A stretch of DNA of 64,000 bases from Pseudomonas sp. Irchel 3A7 (GCF_900187565.1 NZ_FYED01000020.1:1-64000), one strand, 5' to 3'; positions 42,292 to 51,410 are shown, counted from the first letter of the stretch. The notes: generated from the sequence alone by a model not told the origin. Made by a program: numbers and translations.

Positions 42292-43026
42292 TTAGCGGGC
42301 GTACATGCCCCACCAGAAGACGTGACCGAGGATGACGATTTGCTCTTCCTGCATTTCCTGGAAGCTGTAGTCCTCGTCCGGATGCTCATCACGGTTGAAG
42401 CTGCGTAGACGAATACCGGTAGGCAGACGATAAAGCTGTTTCACCCGTAACTGGCCATTGTGGTTGATTGCATAGAGGTCGCCATCGATGATGTCGCCAA
42501 TCCCGCATTTGCCGGCATTGACCCCGACCGTGGCGCCGTCGCGCAACACCGGCAACATGCTGTTGCCACGCACGGTCACGCATTTGGCCTGGTCGAACTG
42601 CACGCCGTTATGGCGCAAACTGCGCTTACCGAAGCGCAGGCTAGAGCGCTCGCTCTCTTCGATGACGAACCTTCCCGATCCCGCAGCCAATTCAACCTCG
42701 CGAAGAAAGGGGACCGACACCTCGTCGTCATCGACGGGCGTATCGTCGTCCCACAGACTTATGTCCTTGAGTTCCGAATGCAATTGATCGCGCCCGCCAC
42801 TGACCGCCGGCGTGACTTCCGCGCGGCCGCGCAACTGGTCGGTGCTCACGGCGAAGTACTCGGCGATCTTCGAAATGTGTTTATCCGAAGGATCGACGAT
42901 CTTCCCGCTGAGGATCCGCGAGAGAGTGGATTGAGGCACGCCGGTGCGACGGTGAAGCTCCGTGGGGGAGATCCCGTGCTGATCGAGCAGCGCTCTTAAG
43001 ACGGAAGAAACATTGCGTTTTTGCAT
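42292..43026 (-). CDS. PrtR-like tailocin repressor (XRE helix-turn-helix plus S24 peptidase)
   Basis: A 244-aa lambda-CI/LexA-type repressor. The helix-turn-helix is at about 20-42 ('SPTELHRRTGVPQSTLSRIL'). The C-terminal S24 domain has the catalytic Ser156 ('VRGNSMLPVL') and Lys196 ('LRVKQLYR'), and a self-cleavage Ala115-Gly116 in 'VELAAGSG'. RecA filaments should trigger cleavage and release tailocin expression, as PrtR does for R/F-pyocins. An alternative ATG lies three codons upstream at 43035. Same strand as the tail operon but separated from it by a terminator. Confidence 0.9.
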   Translation of the reverse strand: MQKRNVSSVLRALLDQHGISPTELHRRTGVPQSTLSRILSGKIVDPSDKHISKIAEYFAVSTDQLRGRAEVTPAVSGGRDQLHSELKDISLWDDDTPVDDDEVSVPFLREVELAAGSGRFVIEESERSSLRFGKRSLRHNGVQFDQAKCVTVRGNSMLPVLRDGATVGVNAGKCGIGDIIDGDLYAINHNGQLRVKQLYRLPTGIRLRSFNRDEHPDEDYSFQEMQEEQIVILGHVFWWGMYAR

Positions 43027-43061
43027 AACGCGCATAGTGCTTGTTCTTTTCGCAGAAGACA

Positions 43062-43087
43062 AATGCAGATTTGCATTACCAATGCAT
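43062..43087. promoter_or_regulatory. Operator upstream of the repressor gene
   Basis: AATGCA-gatt-TGCATT (43062-43077), the same dyad as O1, followed by the half-site AATGCAT (43081-43087). It lies 36 bp upstream of the repressor start, in the mutS/repressor divergent region, and suggests autoregulation. Confidence 0.6.
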
Positions 43088-43224
43088 AAACAGGCAGGAA
43101 TGAACCACGCGGCGTTCATGCCTGCGTCCGGCAGACCGCCCATGTTAATCTTGCGCCCATCGCGGAAAAGCCGGGCCGATGCCCACCTTTGCCCCACACC
43201 TTTCAACGAGTTTTCCGACCCCAA

Positions 43225-45804
43225 ATGAATAAAGCCGTTTCCGACCTGTCCTCCCACACGCCAATGATGCAGCAGTACTGGCGCCTGAAGAACCAGCACC
43301 CAGATCAGTTGATGTTCTATCGCATGGGCGACTTCTACGAGATCTTCTATGAGGACGCGAAGAAGGCCGCCAAGTTGCTGGACATCACCCTGACTGCCCG
43401 TGGGCAGTCAGCCGGCCAGGCGATTCCGATGTGCGGGATTCCTTACCACGCCGCCGAAGGTTATCTGGCGAAACTGGTGAAGCTCGGCGAATCGGTGGTG
43501 ATCTGTGAGCAGGTTGGCGATCCGGCGACCAGTAAAGGGCCGGTGGAGCGTCAGGTGGTGCGGATCATCACGCCGGGAACGGTGAGTGACGAGGCGCTGC
43601 TGGATGAGCGTCGCGACAACCTGATCGCAGCCGTGCTGGGTGATGAGCGCCTGTTCGGCCTGGCGGTGCTGGACATCACCAGTGGCAACTTCAGCGTGCT
43701 GGAAATCAAGGGCTGGGAAAACCTGCTGGCGGAACTGGAGCGGGTCAATCCGGTGGAATTGCTGATCCCGGATGACTGGCCGAAGGATCTGCCGGCGGAG
43801 AAGCGTCGTGGGGTCCGTCGCCGTGCGCCGTGGGATTTCGAGCGCGATTCGGCGCTGAAAAGTCTGTGCCAGCAATTCTCTACCCAGGACCTGAAAGGTT
43901 TCGGTTGCGAGAACCTGACCCTGGCCATCGGCGCCGCCGGTTGCCTGCTGGCCTACGCGAAAGAAACCCAGCGCACCGCCCTGCCGCACTTGCGCAGCCT
44001 GCGCCATGAACGCCTGGACGACACCGTGGTGCTGGACGGCGCGAGCCGTCGCAACCTGGAGCTGGATACCAACCTGGCCGGGGGTCGTGACAACACCCTG
44101 CAATCGGTGGTCGACCGTTGCCAGACCGCCATGGGCAGCCGATTGCTGACCCGCTGGCTGAACCGCCCTCTGCGTGACCTGACGGTTTTGCTGGCCCGCC
44201 AGACGTCGATCACTTGCCTGCTCGACGCCTACCGTTTCGAAAAGCTGCAACCGCAACTCAAGGAAATCGGCGACATCGAGCGGATTCTCGCGCGGATCGG
44301 CCTGCGCAACGCCCGTCCTCGGGATCTCGCCCGCCTGCGCGATGCTCTCGGTGCCCTGCCTGAGCTGCAAGTGGCGATGACCGAGCTCGAAGCCCCGCAC
44401 CTGCAACAACTGGCAACCATCACCAGCACCTACCCGGAACTGGCCGCGCTACTGGAAAAAGCCATCATCGACAACCCGCCGGCGGTCATCCGCGACGGCG
44501 GCGTGTTGAAGACCGGTTACGACAGCGAACTCGACGAGTTGCAGTCGCTCAGCGAAAACGCCGGGCAGTTCCTGATCGACCTCGAAGCCCGGGAAAAGGC
44601 CCGCACCGGTCTGTCACACCTGAAGGTCGGCTACAACCGCATCCACGGCTACTTCATCGAGTTGCCGAGCAAGCAAGCCGAATCAGCGCCCGCCGATTAC
44701 ATCCGCCGTCAGACCCTCAAGGGCGCCGAGCGTTTTATCACGCCGGAACTCAAGGCCTTCGAAGACAAGGCGCTGTCGGCCAAGAGCCGCGCCCTGGCCC
44801 GGGAGAAGATGCTTTACGAAGCGCTGCTCGAAGACCTGATCGCACAACTGCCGCCGCTGCAGGACACCGCGGGGGCATTGGCCGAGCTGGACGTGCTCAG
44901 CAACCTGGCCGAGCGCGCGCTGAACCTCGACTTGAACTGCCCGCGCTTCGTCAGCGAGCCGTGCATGCGTATCAGCCAGGGCCGCCACCCCGTGGTTGAG
45001 CAAGTACTGACCACGCCGTTCGTGGCCAACGACCTGAGCCTCGATGACAACACACGCATGCTGGTCATCACCGGTCCGAACATGGGCGGTAAATCCACCT
45101 ACATGCGTCAGACCGCGTTGATCGTGCTACTGGCGCATATCGGCAGCTTCGTCCCGGCGGCCAGCTGTGAATTGTCCCTGGTCGACCGGATCTTCACCCG
45201 GATCGGCTCCAGCGATGACCTGGCAGGCGGGCGCTCGACCTTCATGGTCGAAATGAGCGAAACAGCCAACATCTTGCACAACGCCACCGAGCGCAGCCTG
45301 GTGCTGATGGACGAGGTCGGACGCGGCACCAGCACTTTCGACGGTTTGTCCCTGGCTTGGGCGGCGGCGGAGCGACTGGCGCACTTGCGAGCCTACACCC
45401 TGTTCGCCACCCACTACTTCGAGCTGACGGTCCTGCCGGAAGCCCAACCGCTGGTGGCCAACGTGCACCTCAATGCCACCGAGCACAACGAGCGTATCGT
45501 GTTCCTGCACCATGTACTGCCGGGGCCTGCCAGCCAGAGCTACGGCCTGGCGGTGGCGCAACTGGCCGGCGTGCCAAGTGAAGTGATCGTGCGCGCCCGT
45601 GAGCATTTGAGCCGACTGGAAGACACCGCCCTGCCCCATGAAGCGCCCAAACCTGTCAAAGGCAAACCGGTCGTGCCGCAGCAAAGCGATATGTTTGCCA
45701 GCCTGCCACATCCGGTACTGGATGAACTGGCCAAGCTGGATCTGGACGACATGACGCCGCGTCGTGCGCTCGAAATGCTCTATACACTAAAGACACGGAT
45801 CTAA
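43225..45804 (+). CDS. mutS: DNA mismatch repair protein MutS
   Basis: An 859-aa MutS. The mismatch-reading 'GDFYEIFYEDA' loop is near residue 38. Walker A 'GPNMGGKSTYMRQ', signature 'DLAGGRSTFMVEM' and Walker B 'VLMDEVGRGTSTFDGL' form the C-terminal ATPase. A tetramerisation tail ends the protein. It recognises mispaired bases and recruits MutL. The ATG at 43225 precedes 'NKAVSDLSSHTPMMQQYW'; the upstream in-frame codons lie in the repressor promoter area. Confidence 0.97.
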   Translation: MNKAVSDLSSHTPMMQQYWRLKNQHPDQLMFYRMGDFYEIFYEDAKKAAKLLDITLTARGQSAGQAIPMCGIPYHAAEGYLAKLVKLGESVVICEQVGDPATSKGPVERQVVRIITPGTVSDEALLDERRDNLIAAVLGDERLFGLAVLDITSGNFSVLEIKGWENLLAELERVNPVELLIPDDWPKDLPAEKRRGVRRRAPWDFERDSALKSLCQQFSTQDLKGFGCENLTLAIGAAGCLLAYAKETQRTALPHLRSLRHERLDDTVVLDGASRRNLELDTNLAGGRDNTLQSVVDRCQTAMGSRLLTRWLNRPLRDLTVLLARQTSITCLLDAYRFEKLQPQLKEIGDIERILARIGLRNARPRDLARLRDALGALPELQVAMTELEAPHLQQLATITSTYPELAALLEKAIIDNPPAVIRDGGVLKTGYDSELDELQSLSENAGQFLIDLEAREKARTGLSHLKVGYNRIHGYFIELPSKQAESAPADYIRRQTLKGAERFITPELKAFEDKALSAKSRALAREKMLYEALLEDLIAQLPPLQDTAGALAELDVLSNLAERALNLDLNCPRFVSEPCMRISQGRHPVVEQVLTTPFVANDLSLDDNTRMLVITGPNMGGKSTYMRQTALIVLLAHIGSFVPAASCELSLVDRIFTRIGSSDDLAGGRSTFMVEMSETANILHNATERSLVLMDEVGRGTSTFDGLSLAWAAAERLAHLRAYTLFATHYFELTVLPEAQPLVANVHLNATEHNERIVFLHHVLPGPASQSYGLAVAQLAGVPSEVIVRAREHLSRLEDTALPHEAPKPVKGKPVVPQQSDMFASLPHPVLDELAKLDLDDMTPRRALEMLYTLKTRI

Positions 45805-45946
45805 CGCATAGGCTTGCAAGCTGTTAGAATCTCGCGCGGTTTGGGATGCTGCAGGCTTTTAGCCTGGCCTGCAGACTATCGCTCCCGAACCTTGCGACCC
45901 CTACGTGAAGGGGCGCAGCAAGCCGCGCCTGAGGAGAAAATTAGAA

Positions 45947-46270
45947 ATGACCTTCGTCGTCACCGACAACTGCATCAAGTGCAAGTACACCGACTGCGTA
46001 GAAGTCTGTCCGGTGGACTGCTTTTACGAAGGCCCGAACTTCCTGGTGATTCACCCGGATGAGTGCATCGACTGCGCATTGTGCGAACCTGAATGCCCTG
46101 CCGTGGCTATCTTCTCCGAAGATGAAGTCCCTGCCGGCATGGAAAACTTCATTGCGCTGAACCTGGAGTTGGCCGAGGTCTGGCCGAACATCACCGAGCG
46201 CAAGGATCCATTGCCTGATTCCGCAGAATGGGATGGCAAGCCTGGCAAGATCGAACACCTCGAACGCTGA
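45947..46270 (+). CDS. fdxA: Seven-iron ferredoxin FdxA
   Basis: A 107-aa ferredoxin of the Azotobacter FdI type. Nine Cys are present: 'CIKCKYTDCVEVCPVDCF' at about 9-26, then 'CIDCALCEPECP' at about 40-51. They ligate one [3Fe-4S] and one [4Fe-4S] cluster. The C-terminal extension 'PAGMENFIALNLELAEVWPNITERKDPLP' is typical. It is a likely partner of Fpr (19927-20706). The ATG follows a GAGGAG site; a TAGAAT -10 lies at 45825-45830. A terminator follows. Confidence 0.95.
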   Translation: MTFVVTDNCIKCKYTDCVEVCPVDCFYEGPNFLVIHPDECIDCALCEPECPAVAIFSEDEVPAGMENFIALNLELAEVWPNITERKDPLPDSAEWDGKPGKIEHLER

Positions 46271-46287
46271 TTACCCACGCGTTCCCG

Positions 46288-46318
46288 AAAAAGGCCCCAC
46301 AAGGGCCTTTTTGTTTTT
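46288..46318 (+). terminator. Terminator of fdxA
   Basis: AAAAAGGCCC-caca-AGGGCCTTTTTGTTTTT with a perfect six-base-pair core. Confidence 0.85.
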
Positions 46319-46326
46319 CTACGGGC

Positions 46327-46456
46327 AAAAAAAAGGGGCGGTTTGACCCGCCCACATTTTTTCCCTATTCCCTGTATTCCTTTTCATCGTCCTGATGAAT
46401 CGCTTCCTGCGATGTCCTTTCCCCTCGTCCTTGAAGGGCGTGTCTGTCCGTTGACA
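46327..46456 (-). ncRNA. rsmZ: Regulatory RNA RsmZ
   Basis: About 130 nt on the minus strand, from TGTCAACGGACAGACAC to the terminator GGGCGGgtcaaaCCGCCCCTTTTTTTT. It holds nine GGA triplets, several as AGGA in hairpin loops (CGCAGGAAGCG, ATCAGGACGAT), which titrate RsmA/RsmE proteins. The sequence closely follows P. fluorescens CHA0 rsmZ (127 nt) as I remember it, and the place between fdxA and rpoS is the known one. It relieves translational repression of secondary metabolite and biofilm genes when GacS/GacA is active. Confidence 0.93.
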
Positions 46457-46628
46457 CAACCCGAATACTAGAGGGTTCGTAGCCAGGAGCAATCGGCTCC
46501 GGACGCTGTAATTGGCTGTCATATGCTGTTAACCAACTAAAATAAGCCTATGAATCAGTCAGATAAAACCGCTGCAGGCGAAATATGGCGGACTGCCACT
46601 GTGTAAAAATAACGAACACTTACGAAAG

Positions 46629-46646
46629 AGTAAGCGAAGACTTACA
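46629..46646 (-). promoter_or_regulatory. GacA upstream activating sequence of rsmZ
   Basis: On the minus strand TGTAAG-tcttcg-CTTACT, matching the TGTAAG-N6-CTTACA consensus with one mismatch, about 173 bp before the rsmZ 5' end, a distance like that in other pseudomonads. Confidence 0.8.
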
Positions 46647-46704
46647 ACGCAAGACAACAAACCCGAGGTAATGAAACAGGCGAGCGTGAGCCGGCCTCCA
46701 GACA

Positions 46705-46737
46705 ACAAAAAGCCCCGAACAAGTCGGGGCTTTTTGT
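46705..46737 (-). terminator. Terminator of rpoS
   Basis: AACAAAAAGCCCCGA-acaag-TCGGGGCTTTTTGTT, symmetrical, 20 bases beyond the rpoS stop. Confidence 0.85.
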
Positions 46738-46756
46738 TGCGTGTTACACGAGCCTG

Positions 46757-47764
46757 TTACTGAAACAACGACTCGCTCGACAGACCGTTTTTCTCCAGGA
46801 TCTCCCGAAGACGCTTCAGGCCTTCAACCTGAATCTGTCTGACCCGTTCCCGGGTCAGGCCGATTTCCAGGCCTACGTCTTCGAGGGTACTGCTCTCATG
46901 GCCGCGCAGACCGAAGCGCCGTACAACCACCTCACGTTGCTTGTCGGTCAACTCCGAGAGCCACTGATCGATGCTCTGGGACAGGTCGTCATCCTGCAAC
47001 AGTTCGCATGGATCGGTAGGGCGATCGTCGGTAAGGGTGTCCAGCAGGGTTTTATCCGAATCCGGACCTAGCGAGACATCGACCGAAGAAACCCGCTCGT
47101 TCAGGCCCAGCATGCGCTTGACCTCTCCCACCGGTTTTTCCAGCAGGTTGGCAATTTCTTCGGGTGAGGGTTCATGGTCGAGTTTTTGCGTCAACTCCCG
47201 TGCGGCCCGCAGGTACACGTTGAGCTCCTTGACCACATGGATCGGCAACCGGATGGTCCGGGTCTGATTCATGATCGCGCGCTCGATGGTCTGACGAATC
47301 CACCAGGTTGCGTAGGTCGAAAAGCGGAATCCGCGCTCGGGGTCGAACTTCTCCACCGCCCGGATCAAGCCGAGGTTGCCCTCTTCGATCAGATCGAGCA
47401 GCGACAAGCCACGATTGACGTAACGCCGGGCGATTTTCACCACCAGTCGCAGGTTACTTTCAATCATGCGTTTGCGCCCGGCCGGATCACCACTTTGCGA
47501 CAGGCGCGCAAAATGAACTTCTTCTTCGGGGGACAATAGAGGGGAAAAGCCGATTTCATTGAGGTACAGCTGCGTGGCATCGAGTGCCCGCGTGTAGTCA
47601 ATGTACTTGTGTTGCTTTAACGAAGCGGAGTGTCTGGATTTGGCACGAACGGAAGGTGGAGCCGCCCCTTCATCATTCGACATCGAATCCGAATCGATGC
47701 CGGTCTCCATCAGGAGAACCTCATCGTCGATGTCAAACTCCGGCACTTCTTTACTGAGAGCCAT
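46757..47764 (-). CDS. rpoS: Stationary-phase sigma factor RpoS
   Basis: A 335-aa sigma-70-family factor. Region 1.2 starts at 'DATQLYLNEIGFSPLLSPEEE', region 2 holds 'RFSTYATWWIRQTIERAIMNQ' and region 4 'RERVRQIQVEGLKRLREIL'. It directs the general stress and stationary-phase response. It follows nlpD with a 104-bp gap on the same strand, an arrangement in which a promoter inside nlpD usually contributes to rpoS expression. RsmZ lies directly downstream, so a post-transcriptional regulator and a stress sigma factor share the locus. Confidence 0.97.
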   Translation of the reverse strand: MALSKEVPEFDIDDEVLLMETGIDSDSMSNDEGAAPPSVRAKSRHSASLKQHKYIDYTRALDATQLYLNEIGFSPLLSPEEEVHFARLSQSGDPAGRKRMIESNLRLVVKIARRYVNRGLSLLDLIEEGNLGLIRAVEKFDPERGFRFSTYATWWIRQTIERAIMNQTRTIRLPIHVVKELNVYLRAARELTQKLDHEPSPEEIANLLEKPVGEVKRMLGLNERVSSVDVSLGPDSDKTLLDTLTDDRPTDPCELLQDDDLSQSIDQWLSELTDKQREVVVRRFGLRGHESSTLEDVGLEIGLTRERVRQIQVEGLKRLREILEKNGLSSESLFQ

Positions 47765-47868
47765 TGTTATAGTCCTTTGGTGAGTTCGACCTCAAGCTCG
47801 AGCGGCGCCTTTATCCTTGGCAACGCTGGAGCCTGTCCCCTCTACGTGACGGAACAGGCTGGTAGCAA

Positions 47869-48726
47869 TCAACGACGTGGCAGGAATTGCAGCGGATCTA
47901 CAGGTTTACCTTGGCGGCGAATCTCAAAATGCAGTTTCACCCGGTCCGTACCCGTTGACCCCATTTCGGCAATTGTCTGTCCGACCTTGACCTGCTGCCC
48001 CTCCCGAACCAACAGCCTGCGGTTATGTCCGTAGGCACTGACGTAGGTTTCACTGTGTTTGATGATGACTAATTCGCCGTAGCCCCTTAAGCCACTCCCG
48101 GCGTATACCACCGTCCCATCAGACGCAGCTAAAACAGGCTGTCCCAAATCTCCGGCGATATCAATTCCTTTATTCAAACTACCGTTTGAAGAGAATTTGC
48201 CAATCAAAATGCCATTAGATGGCCATCCCCAGCCGGTCGGGGCCGGACCCGGGGAAGGCAGTGGAGCGGGTGCCGGCTTGTTGGCGACGGACGGTACAAC
48301 CACCGGCGTGGTCGAAGTGGCACCGTCGACCGGGCGACGGAACACCGTGGTTTTACTTGAGGACGACGGCGTGGAATTGGACGAACTGACCACCGCTGTC
48401 GGCGTTGAACCACTGCGGCCATCGAAGCGAATCGTCTGGCCCGGACGGATCGTGTAGGGCGCAGGAATGTTGTTGCGTGCCGCGAGGGCCTTGTAGTCCC
48501 AACCGTAGCGAAAGGCGATCGAGAACAAAGTGTCCTTGGGGCGCACGACGTACTGCCCCGTCGTCACTGCCGGACGCTGGGCGACGGCATTGTTGCGATC
48601 GACGACGCGAACATCGCTGGATTTGTTGCTGGAACAACCGACCAGCAAGGTGCTCATGACAAGGCCAGTCACCAGGCGCTGAAAGCTCGTTTTACCCATA
48701 CGCTGCGCAATGACTGTGAGACTCAC
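47869..48726 (-). CDS. nlpD: Lipoprotein NlpD (LysM and M23 domains)
   Basis: A 285-aa murein-hydrolase activator. A lipobox 'LLVGC' follows a signal peptide, then a LysM domain ('YVVRPKDTLFSIAFRYGWDYKALAARNNI'), a Ser/Pro-rich linker, and an M23 domain (about 170-285). The M23 domain is degenerate: the first zinc His of the HxxxD motif is replaced ('SLNKGIDIAG') and the later HxH reads 'LHFEI', so it should be a non-catalytic activator of amidase AmiC. I chose the GTG at 48726 as start because it directly precedes the signal region; upstream in-frame ATGs give a hydrophilic leader. Confidence 0.85.
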   Translation of the reverse strand: MSLTVIAQRMGKTSFQRLVTGLVMSTLLVGCSSNKSSDVRVVDRNNAVAQRPAVTTGQYVVRPKDTLFSIAFRYGWDYKALAARNNIPAPYTIRPGQTIRFDGRSGSTPTAVVSSSNSTPSSSSKTTVFRRPVDGATSTTPVVVPSVANKPAPAPLPSPGPAPTGWGWPSNGILIGKFSSNGSLNKGIDIAGDLGQPVLAASDGTVVYAGSGLRGYGELVIIKHSETYVSAYGHNRRLLVREGQQVKVGQTIAEMGSTGTDRVKLHFEIRRQGKPVDPLQFLPRR

Positions 48727-48937
48727 CCGCCGCTCCCTTTGTGGTGGCTGAAAATGTGATTTGCCGCGTTCCGGCATGAAATGTCGCAAGTATAACGGGC
48801 CGTGCACTCTTTACCCTTAATGTAGCGAAATGGCATCGCGCACACGTTTGCTGCCTGACAAAACAACCCGTTTAACCAATCGACGCCGCTGTAAGACAAA
48901 GGCCATCGAAGAGAATTCAGCGCGTTGAAATAAATGC

Positions 48938-49615
48938 TCAGGCCAGTGGCCCATTGAGCAGCGGGACGAAACGAACCGACCCCAGAACACGCCTGGAAAA
49001 CCCATGTTCCTCGCGAATGATCAACATCAATTGTTGTACTTCACCGGACCCGACCGGGATCACCAGACGCCCACCGGGTGCCAATTGATCGAGCAACGCC
49101 TGAGGTACATCGGTCGCGACCGCCGTCACGATAATGCCGTTGTACGGTGCCAGTGCCGGCCATCCCTCCCAACCATCGCCCCAGCGAAACACCACGTTGC
49201 GCAGGTTCAACTCCACCAGGCGTTCCTTGGCCCGGTCCTGCAACACCTTGATGCGCTCGACGGAAAATACTCGCTCAACCAGTTGCGACAGGACCGCGGT
49301 CTGGTAGCCCGAACCTGTCCCGATCTCCATCACCTTATCCAGAGGCCCTGCCTCCAGCAGCAACTCGCTCATGCGAGCCACCATATAAGGCTGGGAGATG
49401 GTCTGGTTATGTCCGATCGGCAGCGCCGTGTCCTCATAGGCACGGTGCGCCAGCGCTTCATCGACGAACAGGTGACGTGGTGTACGACGGATGACTTCCA
49501 GCACCTTGGCGTTGGACACCCCTTCTTCATATAAGCGCTGAATGAGGCGCTCGCGCGTCCGTTGCGAAGTCATGCCGATGCCGCGACGCAGCATATCGTC
49601 TTGTTCACGAGACAT
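48938..49615 (-). CDS. pcm: Protein-L-isoaspartate O-methyltransferase
   Basis: A 225-aa Pcm that methylates isoaspartyl residues to start their repair. The SAM-binding motif 'VMEIGTGSGYQTAVLSQL' and the substrate part 'ALPIGHNQTISQPYMVARMSE' are present. The ATG at 49615 overlaps the surE stop (TAATG); an internal ATG at 49573 would give the 211-aa form known from P. aeruginosa. A 200-bp gap with no gene separates it from nlpD. Confidence 0.93.
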   Translation of the reverse strand: MSREQDDMLRRGIGMTSQRTRERLIQRLYEEGVSNAKVLEVIRRTPRHLFVDEALAHRAYEDTALPIGHNQTISQPYMVARMSELLLEAGPLDKVMEIGTGSGYQTAVLSQLVERVFSVERIKVLQDRAKERLVELNLRNVVFRWGDGWEGWPALAPYNGIIVTAVATDVPQALLDQLAPGGRLVIPVGSGEVQQLMLIIREEHGFSRRVLGSVRFVPLLNGPLA

Positions 49616-50364
49616 TAGCGCAGCCCCTCCAGCCAGCCATCGAGACTTCTGAAGGCATCATTGAAGGTGCGATCCAGTTGCAGTGGAGTGATGGAAACAT
49701 AACCCTGCATCACCGCGTGGAAATCGGTCCCCGGGCCGCCGTCTTCAGCGTCCCCCGCGGCGGCAATCCAGTATCCGGACTTGCCACGCGGATCGACCAC
49801 TTTCATCGGTGCGGCTGCGCGGGCGCGATGACCCAGGCGAGTCAACTGGATCCCACGGATGTGTTCCAGCGGCAAATTGGGAATGTTCACGTTCAGTACC
49901 GTACGCGGTGGCAGTTCGAGATCCGCATGGGCCTCGACCAGTTTGCGCGCAAAGTAAGCAGCCGTGGGAAGGTTATCGACCTGCCGCGAGACCAACGAAA
50001 AGGCAAATGCGGGACGCGTCAGGAAGCGTCCTTCAAGCGCCGCCGCCACGGTTCCGGAATACAGGACATCGTCCCCCAGGTTGGCGCCCAGGTTGATCCC
50101 GGAAACCACCATGTCCGCCTCGCGTTCCAGCAGGCCGTTGAGGCCCAGGTGCACACAATCGGTCGGGGTGCCGTTGACGCTGATAAAGCCATTGGCCAGC
50201 GTCTGCGGGTGCAACGGACGGTCGAGCGTCAGCGAACTGCTGGCGCCGCTTTTGTCCTGGTCCGGGGCGATAACCACGCATTCGGTGTAATCCGCCAGCG
50301 CAGCATAAAGCGCGGCGAGACCGGGTGCGGTTACCCCATCGTCGTTAGAAATCAGAATACGCAT
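49615..50364 (-). CDS. surE: 5'/3'-nucleotidase SurE
   Basis: A 249-aa SurE phosphatase that dephosphorylates nucleoside monophosphates. The metal-binding 'SNDDGVTAPG' (about 6-15) and 'VVSGINLGANLGDDVLYSGTVAAA' (about 85-108) are intact. It overlaps truD at its start and pcm at its end, so truD-surE-pcm form one translationally coupled unit with nlpD and rpoS downstream. Confidence 0.96.
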   Translation of the reverse strand: MRILISNDDGVTAPGLAALYAALADYTECVVIAPDQDKSGASSSLTLDRPLHPQTLANGFISVNGTPTDCVHLGLNGLLEREADMVVSGINLGANLGDDVLYSGTVAAALEGRFLTRPAFAFSLVSRQVDNLPTAAYFARKLVEAHADLELPPRTVLNVNIPNLPLEHIRGIQLTRLGHRARAAAPMKVVDPRGKSGYWIAAAGDAEDGGPGTDFHAVMQGYVSITPLQLDRTFNDAFRSLDGWLEGLR

Positions 50365-51410
50365 GGGCTGTCCGTCTGCCCCACCGGCACCAGATCAACA
50401 AGCTCGCGCACCAATACGGTAGCGAAGCATCCGGCCGGCAGGACGAATTCCAGTTGCAGAATGTCAGGCTCGGGATAATGCCACGTCAACCCGGCAATGG
50501 GCAGCCGCAGGATGCGACGTTCGTGGCTCATACCGGCGTTAATCAACCAATCGCGAAGGTCCGCTTCGCGCGCGGCGATTGCCTGCTCCAACTCATGGAC
50601 AGCGCCCGTGGCCGGCGAGTCACCTTCGCCCCACTGCGGACCCGTCGGGTGCAGATCGAGAATCGCCAGGCGCGGGTCGCTGCACTCGGCTTCGCCGGCC
50701 GAAAAGAAGCTGCGGCTATCGGTGAACGCCAGCAGATCACCGACCTGGGCGCGTTGCCAGCTGCCATCGGCGACACGTGCGGCCAGTACCTGATTGAACA
50801 GAAAACTGCGAGCGGTCGAAAGCAGGCGTGAACGAACGTTGCGCTGCTCCGGCAAGGCCTTGCGCGCAGCCCAGGCACGGGCGTCGACCACGTTGCCGCC
50901 GTCATGCCCGAAGCGCTGGGCGCCGAAATAGTTGGGGATGCCTTGTTTGGCGATCAGTTGCAGGCGTTCTTCGATGGCCGCCTTGTCGCCGCAGAACTGC
51001 GTCAGCCGCAAGGTGAAGCCATTGGCTGAATGCGCACCGCGTTGCAGCTTGCGCTTGTGCCGGCTGGTCTTGAGGATTTTCAGTGTGTCGTTTTCTGCCG
51101 CCGACAGGTCCGGATCAGCCTTACCCGGCAGCTGCACGCTGAACCACTGACGTGTCAGCGCCTGACGATCCTTGAGCCCGGCATAACTGACGGTGCGCAG
51201 CGGGACGCCAGCGGCCTTGGCAATCCGCCGTGCCGCTTCTTCGGTATTCAGACCACGTTTTTCCACCCAGATCCACAGGTGTTCGCCGTCGCCGCTCAAA
51301 GGAATATCCAGGACTTCGTCGACCTGGAAATCTTCCGCAATGGCTTTCAATACCGCAGTGCCGAGGGCGTCACCATAGGCCCGCGGGCCGAGCAATTGCG
51401 CTTCGTTCAT
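50352..51410 (-). CDS. truD: tRNA pseudouridine13 synthase TruD
   Basis: A 352-aa TruD that makes pseudouridine 13 in tRNA-Glu. The catalytic Asp81 lies in 'YAGLKDRQALTRQWFSV', and 'GIPNYFGAQRFGHDGGNV' is the family signature. The start overlaps the ispF stop by four bases. Confidence 0.95.
   Translation of the reverse strand: MNEAQLLGPRAYGDALGTAVLKAIAEDFQVDEVLDIPLSGDGEHLWIWVEKRGLNTEEAARRIAKAAGVPLRTVSYAGLKDRQALTRQWFSVQLPGKADPDLSAAENDTLKILKTSRHKRKLQRGAHSANGFTLRLTQFCGDKAAIEERLQLIAKQGIPNYFGAQRFGHDGGNVVDARAWAARKALPEQRNVRSRLLSTARSFLFNQVLAARVADGSWQRAQVGDLLAFTDSRSFFSAGEAECSDPRLAILDLHPTGPQWGEGDSPATGAVHELEQAIAAREADLRDWLINAGMSHERRILRLPIAGLTWHYPEPDILQLEFVLPAGCFATVLVRELVDLVPVGQTDSPCVF

Noticed and set aside
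28486..43026. Complete prophage
   Set aside because: No integrase, attachment repeats, capsid, portal, terminase or replication genes; the cluster is a tail-only bacteriocin.
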